Shown one piece after another: positions 44,591 to 55,020 of a stretch of DNA of 64,000 nt; position 1 is the first letter of the stretch, and the number at the start of each line of letters is the position of its first letter. A program made the position numbers and the translations under genes. The notes under the pieces were generated by a model, which saw nothing but the letters and a program-made list of their open reading frames with translations, was not told where the DNA came from and did not search any database. The stretch is from Grifola frondosa (taxonomy: Eukaryota > Basidiomycota > Agaricomycetes > Polyporales > Grifolaceae). Location: NCBI GenBank assembly GCA_001683735.1, contig LUGG01000001.1, positions 1,550,001-1,614,000 on the forward strand. The letters run 5' to 3'.

Positions 44591-46615
44591 CTACTGCGCG
44601 TGCTCAGATTGGAGTACCAAGTCCATATACGGGGGAGGCCGCACGATGTGCGCATGCTCGTTCTCGCCGTCCGGTACCCGATACGGTGGGGGCGCGTGCG
44701 ATTCCGCCGCAGCGCCGGTAGGCATCGGCGCGTCGTGCGCAGGCGTCTCCGTCATCTGCGCGAACGTCGTACGCGGAGAATGCGGCGCCTGCGCCTCAGG
44801 TGCGCGGAACTCCGAGTCGATGGACGGCGGCGGGTCCGAGGGGTCATCCATGGGCGGCGGTGGCGGTGGCAGCCTGTCGCTCGCCGCCTCGTCATGCTCG
44901 TCCAGCGCGAGGCCGAGCACCTCCATCGCAGTGCCCTCATCCATGTTTGCGAGCCCAGTGACGTCCGTGTCGCGCGCTGCCATCTCGAGCGGTGGGGGTG
45001 GCGTGAACGAGCGCTGCATGTCGTCTGCGTACCCGTCGAACTGTGCTGCGGGCGCGAATCCGAAGAGCGTGCCCTCGCCCTCGAAAACGGGCTCGCACAG
45101 AGGCGGCGGCGCGACCACGGCGGTGTCCTCGCTGGGCGGCACGTAGACCTGGCTCTCAGACTCCAGAAAGGTGGGTAGCGGCGATGAAGTCGAGGCTTCT
45201 GCAGAGGCGGTGAAGAAGGGCGGGGGCGCCTCCCGCTCCTCGAATGGAGGCGGTGCGCCACTGTTGATACTAGGGCCCGGTGCACCATCGTCATAGTGCG
45301 GGACTTCTGCATCGTCATGCCTGACAGTTCTCGCGGGCGGGCGGTCGTGCTTCTTATGGTAGGCGATGTCCATCGCGTGCTCGACCTCCGGGAGGGGCGC
45401 CGAGGGCGGGAGGATGATGACCGGGATCGACAGTGTCGAGACGCGCTCCGTGTGGTGCGTCATGTTCATGAACGTCGCGTGGACGCGCAGCCGGAAGTAT
45501 ACTGAGTGCAGCAGCGTCACCTGTGAGATCGATGCGCACTCCGCAGGGGACTCAAGCGAGTAGCGGTCGTCCACGGGCAGCTCCTGTGTCGGCGTGATGC
45601 GCGGCGACTCGCTCGGCTGGTGGAGGACAAGACGGATGTGGAGAGGCCGCGTTGGATGCAGGCGGCATGACGCGCCCGACACCGACATGACCTTCCGCTC
45701 ACCACGCTCTCCAACGGACGGGATGAAGTCCGGCCCCTGCGCAGACGTGGACGGCCCGATGGTCGTCTTCTCGGCAGGGGGCGATGATGACAGCGCACTG
45801 TCTGTGTCCTCGTCGGACTCGGACGGTAGGTTGGAGTCGTAGTCATCGAGATCGGTGTCGTCGCTTTTGATGTTCACGAAGCGCACGAGCTCCGCCCGCA
45901 CGTTTCGCAGGCGCAGCCCCTGCTCCAGCACCAGGTCCCGCGGGGGTGTGGGGACCGTAACGTAGATAGGGATGGGTTCGCCGACCTTGAAGGTCGACCG
46001 GGGAATCTGCACTTCCACCCGCGCGGGCTCCTCCATTACCCGCGTCTCGGGGGCGGAGTGCAGCTCATGCTGATGTGACGTATACCGGCGGGTGTGGACG
46101 GTGAGTGCTTTTGTGAGAACTGGGGTTTCATCCTCGTCGGGATACACGGTCGCCGTGAGCGTATGCGCGAGCGAGGAATGTGCGGTGTGCACGCACTGGG
46201 GCGTGTCCGGCGGGAGGGGAATGGAGAATGGGAAGCTCGAGCGCGCCGCATTACTGCTCGGCTCGACAGAGTGGGACAGCACGATCTCCGTGTTGCTCAG
46301 CTCGATCTCACGTTCATGCGCGCGCTCAACGGTGCGCAGCGACATTGTCCTTCAGAGCGGGGTCAGCATGGCCGCCATCCCCCAAGTACAAGAGACGCAC
46401 ACTTTGCGCCAGCGCAGCGCGCTGCCGCCCTTGATCTGTAGCTCGCCCTCGATCGCCGCGCGTTCCTCGTCTGCACCGAGGTACCCTGTCTGGAAGTTGA
46501 TGCCGTCCGCGGTGGGGACGACGAGGATCTGCAGCGCCGCGGCGGACCCATCGTCGCCGGGGGTCGGCGCGGCAGGCGTATCTTGCGAATAAGTTGGGGG
46601 CGGCTCGGAGGACAT
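44591..46615 (-). CDS. Alpha-arrestin-like trafficking adaptor with PPxY motifs
   Basis: Predicted ubiquitin-ligase adaptor for endocytosis of plasma-membrane transporters. Read leftward from ATG 46615 (MSSEPPPTYSQDTPAAP). One intron near 46400 (donor GTGCGT) joins ALRWRKV to TMSLRTVERAHEREIEL, an arrestin strand pattern. Further arrestin-fold motifs: SFPFSIPLPPDTPQCVHTAH, KVGEPIPIYVTVPTPPRD and HSVYFRLRVHATFMN. The rest is Pro/Asp-rich and disordered. Three PPxY-type motifs (PPTY at the N-terminus, PPPYRV and PPPYMD at the C-terminus) fit Rsp5 WW-domain binding. The second exon is very GC-rich and open on both strands, so plus-strand frames at 44565-45178 are shadows. About 650 residues. Target transporters are unknown. 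Confidence 0.82.
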
Positions 46616-47054
46616 GGGTGTGCGAAGAGAGGAGCGTGTGCAGTGCAAACGCCGGTGTATGAAGTTGTACCTCCATGTTGTGAGCTCGCAGCACAGCAGT
46701 CATCCCGCTTGACTGACGTAGACGCGCACACAATTTATCTATCTCCCGCGGACGTCCATTACGAACTTTCTTCAGCTCAATACGACAGCATACATCTCTC
46801 CCAATTTCGAGACAAATATTGTTCACTGGGAGCCCGGACGGACTTTGAGCAGCAGCTGATCGATGCCAAGAACATCTTTATTCACAAATAACATGTATAT
46901 ACACAACTTATCCGTGGGCCAATTTAATATAAGAGCGGGAGGATATACGTACACGTTGGTGCCGAAATGTATCCCCACAGCGTCAAGACGCACCAAATCT
47001 CGCACGAGTGAGAAGCTCAAGAGAGAGAAGCGAAAGGGAGAAAGCATATTCCTC

Positions 47055-47116
47055 TTGGCTACACATTGACCTCGAGCAACCATTGAGTGCGGTAGACGAG
47101 GCTTCGATAGAGCCGA
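47055..47116 (+). repeat. Direct repeat, copy 1 (62 bp)
   Basis: Begins TTGGCTACACATTGACCTCG and ends GGCTTCGATAGAGCCGA; the middle is less conserved. The second copy is 304 bases downstream. Both are preceded by purine-rich stretches. Confidence 0.75.
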
Positions 47117-47358
47117 AATGGCGACACGAGCGACACAGCACACTGGGAAACGCGAGACCTCACATTGTTTCTAGATACAATACACATGCATGATCTAAAG
47201 GTGATCGTAAGCATGAGATTGCATGTATAACACTAACTTACTCACCATAACAATTGGACATCTTGCGTGGAATGTATTTCCCACAACGCAATGCGCATAA
47301 GATCCTTTTCAGGTTAAGAGCCCTAAGAAAGAGATTGAAGGGAAGCATGGAAACAATT

Positions 47359-47421
47359 TTGGCTACACATTGACCTCGGATACCATTGTCGAGACGGTAT
47401 GCGAGGCTTCGATAGAGCCGA
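47359..47421 (+). repeat. Direct repeat, copy 2 (63 bp)
   Basis: Same ends as copy 1 with internal substitutions and a one-base length difference. The shared GAGGCTTCGATAGAGCC has a stem-loop look (GGCT/AGCC). Confidence 0.75.
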
Positions 47422-47522
47422 GAGATCCCGGATTACAAGCCGTCCAAAGGTATATATAATTAGCGGATAGTAATACACGATAGTGGTACACTCAGAAACC
47501 TGTTCCCGAGGTCAATGAGTAG

Positions 47523-48120
47523 TCACGCGGAGAAACAGATCGACGTACAGCATTGACAATCAAACGGACATAGTGGCGTATCTGGGAGTGGGCATGGCAT
47601 GAGGTGTAGACACTATTGATAGCTTAAAACGACTTACCGCCGCCTTCGTCCTTGATACCGAGTTCGTCTCTTTGTATATTGCAAACCCTTCCTCGGTTCT
47701 TCGTCCTTGGGGTAACAGAGGTTGAAGGTCGACCGAAACACGATTAACGAAGACGTACTCGGTCCAGTGCCTCTGGAGTCTTTGAAACGGCCCTCGTCGT
47801 TGCCATCCTTCTGCTTCTTCCTTTTCGTCACGCCGCCAGTAGTGTGCTCCGCCTTGGCGGGATGGCTCTTTGTGGGGCAGAGAGATGAGCAGAAGGATCC
47901 AAGACGGTTTCTGGTGCCCGCCGTTTGGCGGGTTTTCTGCTGGAGTCATCGGCCTCGAGCGGAGCGTCAGCGTCGTCCTCGTGTTTTCTCTTGGACGCCT
48001 TCTTTTTCTTCCTCTTCTTTTCAGGGAGCTGAGTGGACAAAGGGGAGGAAGCTGTGGGCAGAGATGACCGGACGCCTTGCCCTTGGAGGCGAAAATGTCG
48101 TCTATTTCCGAGGCAGGCAT
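47523..48120 (-). CDS. DUF1764 family protein
   Basis: Small conserved eukaryotic protein of unknown function. ATG 48120 (MPASEIDDIFASKGK, the family's invariant start). Then a Lys-rich stretch (PEKKRKKKKASKRKHEDD), an acidic segment, KRKKQKDGNDEGRFKDSRGT-GPRRRTEEGFAIYKE, and a Cys-rich end DTPLCPFDCQCC, the family signature. The frame breaks near 47673 (between IYKE and DELGIKD; one extra G would restore it) and once more near 47860. The first intron donor is also odd: the frame fits best with a GC donor at about 48073. All parts of the family are present, so I think the gene is real and the breaks are sequence errors. It shares a 174-bp divergent promoter with SWI1. Confidence 0.75.
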
Positions 48121-48294
48121 GAAAAGAAGAAGAGGCGGGGCGGGCGGCAGAAAAAAGAAAAAGTGGTGGGGTCACGAGGGCCTGGCCATGGGAACGGACG
48201 CACGTGAAGCGCGAGTACGGAAATTGGCACGGAGGAGGATTCGGCCGCAGAGGCAAAGTCGGGCAAAAGCTGGAACGTTGTAATTCTGCAGGGC

Positions 48295-51200
48295 ATGATG
48301 TGAGTCGCATACGCAGCCACCCTCTTCTCCATCTCACCACCTCCATTCCATCCGTCCATCCCCCAGGCAGCCAAACACCGCCAACAACGCTGGCAACAGC
48401 AACACCGCACTCCCGTTCACCTTCCCCGCTTCAAGTTCTCATCATGCATCAGACCCATCGCTGCCGTTCAATCTGGACCCGTACACGGCGAAGCAGATGG
48501 CAGCGCTGCAGGCGACCAGCCTCGCAAAGGCCGGAAATCGCTCTGCGCCTGGCGGAACTTCGGCGCCTTATTTCGGAGGAATGTCGATGGGGCAGCAAGT
48601 TAATCAACAAGCTACTAATCCCATTTCCCGCACGGAGCCCTCACAAGACCATCTTAATGCTATCCCCTCCATGGCTGACTTTCAAGCGCCAAATCAATAC
48701 ATGAACGTCAGTCCTCCCTTTTATTCTTCCTCACAACCGTCGCTCATCACAGCCCCCCTCTCCCCCCGCACTAGCCAAACCCTGTCCCAAACCACGCCAA
48801 TTCCTCCATCATGCAGCAGCAGATGCTGCAGCACAAGAAGCGCCAGCTTCTCAACGGCGTCGCCAACATTATGACACAGCGCAACGTACCTTTGCCGCCC
48901 GCGCTTACCGGCATCCCTCCTCCACCGACCTACGATCCCAATCACTGGAAGTGGCTTGAGGTCGTCCCAGGAGAAATCGGCATTATTCGCCTCGCTGGGA
49001 AGGACATCGACCTATTCAAGCTATGGGGTTGCGTCATCGCAGCAGGAGGCAATGCAAAGGTGCGTTCCCACCTCTTCCCTCCAAAGCGCCCGCTCATCTG
49101 GGTAACAGATATCGCAGAGAGGCATGTGGGGACATCTGCTGCCTCAGTTTGACTTGCCAGACCACATCATGTCTCCCACTGGGGAACAGCAATCAGTCGC
49201 CATGATGCTAGCGCACTGCTATATGAAGATCTTGGGCCCCTTTGAGGAGGCCTACCGCAGGAATGCCGCCGACCATCAGCAGCGCGCGCTAATGGCTGGA
49301 CGACTGGCATCCGCGCAGCAGCAGCAGCCGCCCCCGGGAAGCTCGCATGGGCGCCCAGGTAGCATCAGCGGCATGCCACCGTTGCAACCTGGTTCAATGA
49401 CGGGGCCAGCAGGAACTGGCACGGGCGCGAATATGCTCGGCCACAGCATCCCCTCAACCCCACGCAGTCGATGGACTCCTCTCTCACAGCCCAGTTCCTC
49501 CTCCCCATGGTAGTCAATTCTCACACCAGTCTTCTAACGGTCTCAACATTGCACCGGACGCGCGTCCTGGGTTTGGATCCACAACCTCGGACGCGTCGCA
49601 TACTGGAGCTGGCATCCCACAGCTGTCCAGATCGCAGTCGACCATTCCCGGCTTCCCGCTACACTCGGGTGGGCAAGATGTCTCCACAGAGTTGGAGCAC
49701 GATATGGACAGTCGCAAGAGGAAGATGAGGGAGTCTGAAGAGGTGGATGCTAAGCGAGTGCGGCAGAAGACAGGTGCGTGACCCGCAAGGTTATTTCACA
49801 TTCTCGCTGATCCCTTCATTAGGCGGATCTGACGCATCGGATCCACGCTCGGTGAGTCAGGCACATCGCCACGGTATCACCCTCGCATTAACCGCTGTTC
49901 TATCCCAAATAGTCCGTCGCCCCCGAACGCGGCTCCCTGCCTCCTTCGCAAGTGTGGCCTCGCAGGCAGCTGCGCCCACGCGCACGATCCGACAGCCGTC
50001 GCGCCGCAAGATCGAATACATTCCCTTTGCGCGCGAGGTCGAGACTGCTGGCGGCCGCGACCTCGACGTGATCCAGCGCGAGTGGGCTCGTGCCGCGCAC
50101 CGCCCGTTCAAGAACTTCGACGAGTGGGGGCAGGTCGATATCGATGCGCTGACGATGTCGCTCCGCTCGCGGATAGCGACCGAGATGTCGTACGCGCTCA
50201 CGACGTTCACCGTGCTGACACTGATGCGCGGCCCGCACAAGGACGCGGGATACCCGTGAATCAATCTCCGGAGCTGTTCGACGAGACACTGGACCTGCTG
50301 GAAGAGCTTGCTTTGAGGGACAAGAGGACGACGCCATGGAACTGGGCGACGACTGTACACCTATCGTCACACACCGGGAGCTGATAAACACTCTGATGGA
50401 GGAGGGGACGAGACCGTTTGCAGCTTTGGAATCCGGCAGGGTCGAAGGATCCGACTCTGGGTCCTCGGCCACGCCCCGGAGACACCATTCTGTTCATCAT
50501 CAATATCCTGCGCAACCTCTCGACCGTACAGGACAACCACGAGTACCTCGCAACACACGACAAGTTCTTCACTATCTTGCTGCGGCTATGCAGCTTAGCT
50601 CCCCCAGACAAGAGTGCGACTCCCGCCCTCTGTCTCCCGCGCTCTCGCTCTCGGATCTCGTCACCGTGCGGCGGGAAATGCTGAACATCCTGATCAACAT
50701 CGCCGGCCTGATCTTCTTTCCACCAACAGTACCCTCTCGCGGCGTCCAGCGCCACGTCCGCCGCACGTTCGAACTGCTCGCGTCCTTCATCGCGGACCCC
50801 GTCGAGGCAGTACCGCCTTTCAATTGTATCCTGCTCTCGGGCAAGCCCGTGCAACAGCCGCAGCCGCCCGCCGCGGCGGATCTTGCGCTAGACGTCTTCA
50901 TGCGCCTCGCACATCCGGACGGGAACCGCGAGGCATTCTCGCACGCGATCCCGCAGCCGTGGCTGTGGACGGTCGCGGAGGCGCTCGTGCACCGGCTGCC
51001 CGTCGCGGATCATGACTTCCAGGTGATGACACGCGATCCGTGGCTCGCGTATGTGGAGAAGGTCATGTTCGCGCTGTACTCGCTCGCGTTCCTTGCACCG
51101 CCTGCATTGAAGCGGCGCCTGCTTGCGGACCGCGCGCTCGGGTTCGCGCGCGTGCTCGTGCGCATCGCGACGAAGCTGCTCGTGCACGCGCCGCCCGAGT

Positions 51201-51474
51201 ATCGTACCATGTTCAGCGTGCTCGTGCGCCGTGCGATCGAGACCCTGCGCCTTGTCGACGATGGCGAGGACGCGTTCGATACGTCGCAGGCCGCGCTGCC
51301 CACGCTCACGTTCGGTATGGGCTACGGCGAACATGGGAGAGCCGCATCGAGAAAGGCACGGGCCTCCTTGGCGGGTACCAGGAGGAGTTTGTGCTGGGCG
51401 TCATGATGCAAATGCAGGATTTCGTTGACAAGGTTGTGTTCGAGGAGGTCGATAGCCTGGTGAGGGTGGAGTAA
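48295..51474 (+). CDS. SWI1: SWI/SNF complex ARID subunit SWI1
   Basis: DNA-binding ARID/BRIGHT subunit of the SWI/SNF remodeller (BAF250/ARID1 equivalent). Exon 1 is just ATGAT at 48295, joined over a GTGAGT...CCCCCAG intron to CAGCCAAACACC (MMQPNTANN). A Gln/Pro/Ser-rich N-terminus leads to the ARID: QMLQHKKRQLLNGVANIMTQ, WLEVVPGEIGIIRLAGKDID-LFKLWGCVIAAGGNAK, then MWGHLLPQFDLPDH. A basic linker with RKIEYIPFAREVETAGGRDL follows, then a helical ARM-like C-terminal domain (DTILFIINILRNLSTVQDNH; MLNILINIAGLIFFPPTV; DPWLAYVEKVMFALYSLAFL) ending VFEEVDSLVRVE. An intron at about 48707-48766 (GTCAGT...CACTAG) is in frame. Single-base frame breaks next to CCC or GGG occur near 50248, 50317, 50615 and 51346, with two further shifts near 49450 and 50440. 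Identity is firm. Confidence 0.82.
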
Positions 51475-51812
51475 GGTCCGCCGCGGTTCGTGCTGTTCAC
51501 TGGGCGCTGTCGCACATATCTGCATTATGTTATACCACTATTTGTATTACTAGTTTGTACTATCCGGTGCGATGCTACTCCAAGGAACAATAGTGCGATG
51601 TGTGAAGACGACATGAGGGAATCCATAAAATCAATCGATCGATCATATTTAGCTAAGGAGTATATGTCCCTGCATTGATACACAGCAACGTGAAAACAAT
51701 GCATTTAGATGTCCAGCCTGCCCGTTCGATCGAATACAGTTACATTCCCGGAGAGCTCGCCGCTGGTAGAAGTCGCATTAGAAAATCACAGAACCATATT
51801 GGCGGGAGACGC
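51475..51812. other. Convergent intergenic region
   Basis: 338 AT-rich bases between the SWI1 stop and the WD40 gene stop, presumably two 3' UTRs. No feature was recognised. Confidence 0.45.
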
Positions 51813-53336
51813 TTACACAACCAAAGCCATCTCTCCCTCGTGCGTGTCGCCCAGAGAGAAATGCCCGACATCGTAGTCGCCCTGCGCAAGTACGACGCCG
51901 TTCGAAAGGTCGTCGTACGCTTTCTTCACGTCCCACAGTCGAATGCTGCCTAGCAAGCCATGCTTCAGTGTGTTCCACGGAAGAGACAAATCACACACTA
52001 ACCATCAACGCCGCCTGAGATCAAACCGAGCCCGTGCGACGGGCGTCCTCTACCCACTGCACCTCGACGACGCCATACGCATCCTTCGCCAGCGCGTCAC
52101 CATCGTGCGCGAACACGTAGAGCGCACCGCGCCGGTCGAGCATCCGCGAGTCATACACGTGGACCGTGTATCGTTCCGCGCGACGGCGAGGTACGTGCCA
52201 TCCGCGCTGAACGCGAGGCGGTTGACCTCCTGCACGCGGTCGGCCGGCGCAGGCGCAACGGCTCCAAATCGATCTTTTGTACTGCGCGCCGCATGAGCCG
52301 CCGTGTGTCGAACTGGCGGAGGACGTGCGCATTATCCGCGTTCATGGTTGCGATACACAATCGTCCTCCTATACGGACAAAGGGTCAGCGCGGCGATTGC
52401 GTGTGTGAAGTGGAGGCGCACCGACGGGGTCGATGCTAATCGTTCACCAGCCTCCTTCGCCGCGTCGAACTCGCAGACCATCTGTTCCTCACAACGTCAA
52501 ACGCCTTGTGCAGGCCCGTGTTGTCGTCTCGGCCAGCTGAAGAGCCGAAGAGGTATTTGATGAAGCACCGACGCCCCACACCATATCTGCAGTGGTGTGG
52601 TCGACTTCTTGGGTGCAACGATGAGTTTCGTCGTGTGCGAGTCATGTTGCAGGAAGATGCAGCTGAACAGGCCACAATCAGCCACAGTCTGGTACATCAA
52701 TCTAAAAAACGCACCCATCTTCGCCACTCACAGCTAGCAACGAATCATCGGGCTTGAAGTGGAGCGCTTCTGGCGAGCAATCGTAGTGCACTGATGATCA
52801 CACGAGTTCGTCAGTCTGAATTCATGTAGATCAGCGATTGTCCTTGCCTGTATCCAATATGATGGTTTTTCTCCTGCGCGTAGCCTATCGCAGTCCACAT
52901 GCGCACCTTGCAATCCGCACCCGCAGAAGCGAGCGTTGTGGACTGAGGTAGCCGATGTTTATAATACACGCAGGAGATATATATTGCGCAAGAACAATAC
53001 CATGTAGGATCGAACTTGACGTCGTTGATAGTTGTAATACTTCATATGCTCTGCAAGAGGATGTTAGATGCACGTCATGTCAATGAAATCGGTCGCCCGA
53101 CCTTTTCCTCGCGGGCCTACCCGCATATTGTGGCCATGGAGGACAATATCTGACAGCATATTCGTATTCAGCCCGACACGAAAAACGCTAGGGATCACTC
53201 CTCTCACCTCGTCCTTCGTACCATACACGAAGCGAGCCCTCTTGATTGTAAGGACTAACAACAGGCTCTGTGACAGATTCAGCCGAGGAGCACTGCATAC
53301 AGGAAACTCCATACCTTCCTCGTCATCGTCTGCCAT
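51813..53336 (-). CDS. WD40-repeat protein, unknown function
   Basis: Read leftward from ATG 53336 (MADDDEEGMEFPVCSAP) to stop 51813. Beta-propeller signatures: TINDVKFDPT near 53020, TTLASAGADCKVRMWTA near 52920, SPEALHFKPDDSLLAVSGED near 52750, SADGTYLAVARND with VHVYDSRML near 52180, and GLLGSIRLWDVKKAYDDLSN near 51930, ending THEGEMALVV. About 400 residues are expected. The frame changes several times between 52100 and 52900; some changes are introns, others look like indels. I cannot tell which complex it serves. The pattern resembles an uncharacterised propeller protein conserved among basidiomycetes. Confidence 0.65.
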
Positions 53337-53703
53337 TCCATCCGTAACAGCATGGCATAGCGATGATTGCCGTTTGCCTGTGCAATCCAGTTGATTGCTT
53401 AGATAGGCTCAGCAAAATGATGGACAAATCGAGGTCTATCGACCAAACTCACCGCCAGGAGAACGAAACGAAGGTGCGACAGGCTGGAGGCGGCGATAAC
53501 ACGGGAAACTATCGTGGTAAAAAGGATTGCCATAGTGTCTCCGACGTCGGGTTGGTCTCGCAGCCAAAACTGAAGCTACAAATTAAAGTTTGGATGAGGC
53601 TTTTGAGGAAGAGTCTACAGATACAAGATGGACTGACTTTTGTCAGAAGAATGGCATCCCGCGACAACCATAGATCCTGTCTTCTTCTGTCCAATTTAGA
53701 ATG
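53337..53703. other. Intergenic, WD40 gene upstream region
   Basis: 367 bases between the WD40 start and the stop of the upstream minus-strand gene. No distinctive feature was seen. Confidence 0.4.
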
Positions 53704-54760
53704 TTATGGGCATCCTGGATTCGCGCAGTCGTTCCAGTTGGCTTCTCGGCCAGCGTTGTTTACGGACAACGATGACATTTGGAGAGCGAGGTCGTCATTG
53801 TCTTCATCTTGATGGTCGTCGTTGATATCCAAAAATGTGGGTGGTTCTGGAGGATCGATCCACTGCAAGGTACGACTTCGGTGAGCACATTGGGGTACGA
53901 CGGATAGGGGAGACTTACATTGCTGGGTACGTCCAGATCATAGGCAGCATACGACATATCCGAGTCCGATCCTATATCTTCCTCTTCTACAGCTACAGGG
54001 TTTACCTGCTAAAGAACAAGCTAAGCAGACTGACTGTGTCAAGACAGAGGACCTAACCTCAAGCTGCAACTGAATATCCATATGATCAACTTCAGATATA
54101 TCATCGATATAATCTTCTGCCTGCCGCTGTTTCTGTATGCCACACAAAATCAGACACCATTTAACAAAACCTGGACTTCCCTCACCTTCATCACAGGTTC
54201 CTCCTCATCACTCGAGTCCGGTATTGATATCACATCAGAGGCTGGAGAGGATTTAAATGCGGTAAATGATCGTTTCATCGGGTTGAGTAACGCAGGATTG
54301 GGGGAGCGCTGTCGCGCTTGATACGCTTCGGGGGTGGCCCGCTCTTCGCGCTCGCAGGCATCGCACGCTTGAGCACTTGAGATAGGGTCATGTGCTACGA
54401 CACGCAGCATCAGCGACGCACTAAAAAAGCTGAATGTATGCTAGGACTCACCTCTGTAGGAGATGGGAAACTGAACGGGGGTCCTGCTGCTACTGGCCAT
54501 CGGGACCGGGGCCTCATCGTCCGAGTCCGAGTCAATGACAATGAACTCCGGCTCCGTACTGGGCTTCGGTCTCAGTTTTGGCTTCGTGGGTACGTTCTGC
54601 ACGTTCTTCCTGTAGCTGCATAGGTAAGACCGACGTCTTGGAGGTCACGCATGAACTGTGCATTCTTGGAGAGGTTGCGCTTGTACCCCTTGCACTCGAC
54701 GTCCGGGTCGTCGGAGGACAGCGCGTCGACATCGACGACTTCTACGACGTCGTTGATCAT
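53704..54760 (-). CDS. Acidic protein with several SUMO-interaction-like motifs
   Basis: Read leftward from ATG 54760 (MINDVVEVVDVDALSSDDPD) to the stop after ANPGCP at 53704. About 290 residues in five exons. Features: three short hydrophobic strands followed by Ser/Asp clusters, VVEVVDVDALSSDD, EFIVIDSDSDDEA and DVISIPDSSDEEE, each fitting the SIM pattern (V/I-x-V/I-V/I plus acidic/Ser). There is also a CDACEREE pair and a coiled segment (QKQRQAEDYIDDISEVDHMD). The end is acidic (DINDDHQDEDNDDLAL). Joins near 54110, 54050 and 53930 keep the frame; one base appears lost near 54608 (a GG pair). No enzymatic domain. A nuclear SUMO-binding scaffold is inferred, not shown. Confidence 0.62.
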
Positions 54761-55020
54761 GCCGAAACACGCGTAGATTGTGACCAGCGGCCGGAGAGCT
54801 AGATCTTACACCAGACAACCGTGAACGAGCGTGAACGCCACGATGAATTGGGCGAGAGCAGCCTCCAAGTTAGTGGTGTGGCGCTAATGCGGCGATCGAC
54901 GTCACGCGCCAGTCACGCAAATACGCAGTCACACTGCAGAAATCAGTCTCAGTGGACCGACACCCACGACCTCCACGACCCGAGCGAGGCCAGCGCGCCT
55001 GTGAGGCTCCCCTCCACATC

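Larger units (their letters stand above)
46616..47522. other. Intergenic region with a two-copy direct repeat
   Basis: About 900 AT-rich bases upstream of the arrestin gene and downstream of the DUF1764 gene. Apart from the direct repeats at 47055-47116 and 47359-47421 I see no gene. Confidence 0.5.

Noticed and set aside
44565..45178. Two long plus-strand open frames of about 190 codons
   Set aside because: They are antisense shadows of the GC-rich arrestin exon, with no start context or family resemblance.
47055..47421. tRNA-like reading of the direct repeats
   Set aside because: The TTCGATA loop resembles a T-arm, but stems do not pair properly and no A box, anticodon arm or acceptor stem can be drawn.
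48700..48770. Apparent frame break in the SWI1 N-terminus
   Set aside because: A GTCAGT...CACTAG intron restores the frame into PNPVPNHANSS.
50261..51334. Long minus-strand open frames opposite SWI1
   Set aside because: High GC in the SWI1 C-terminal exon opens the opposite strand; the plus-strand ARM-like protein is the convincing one.
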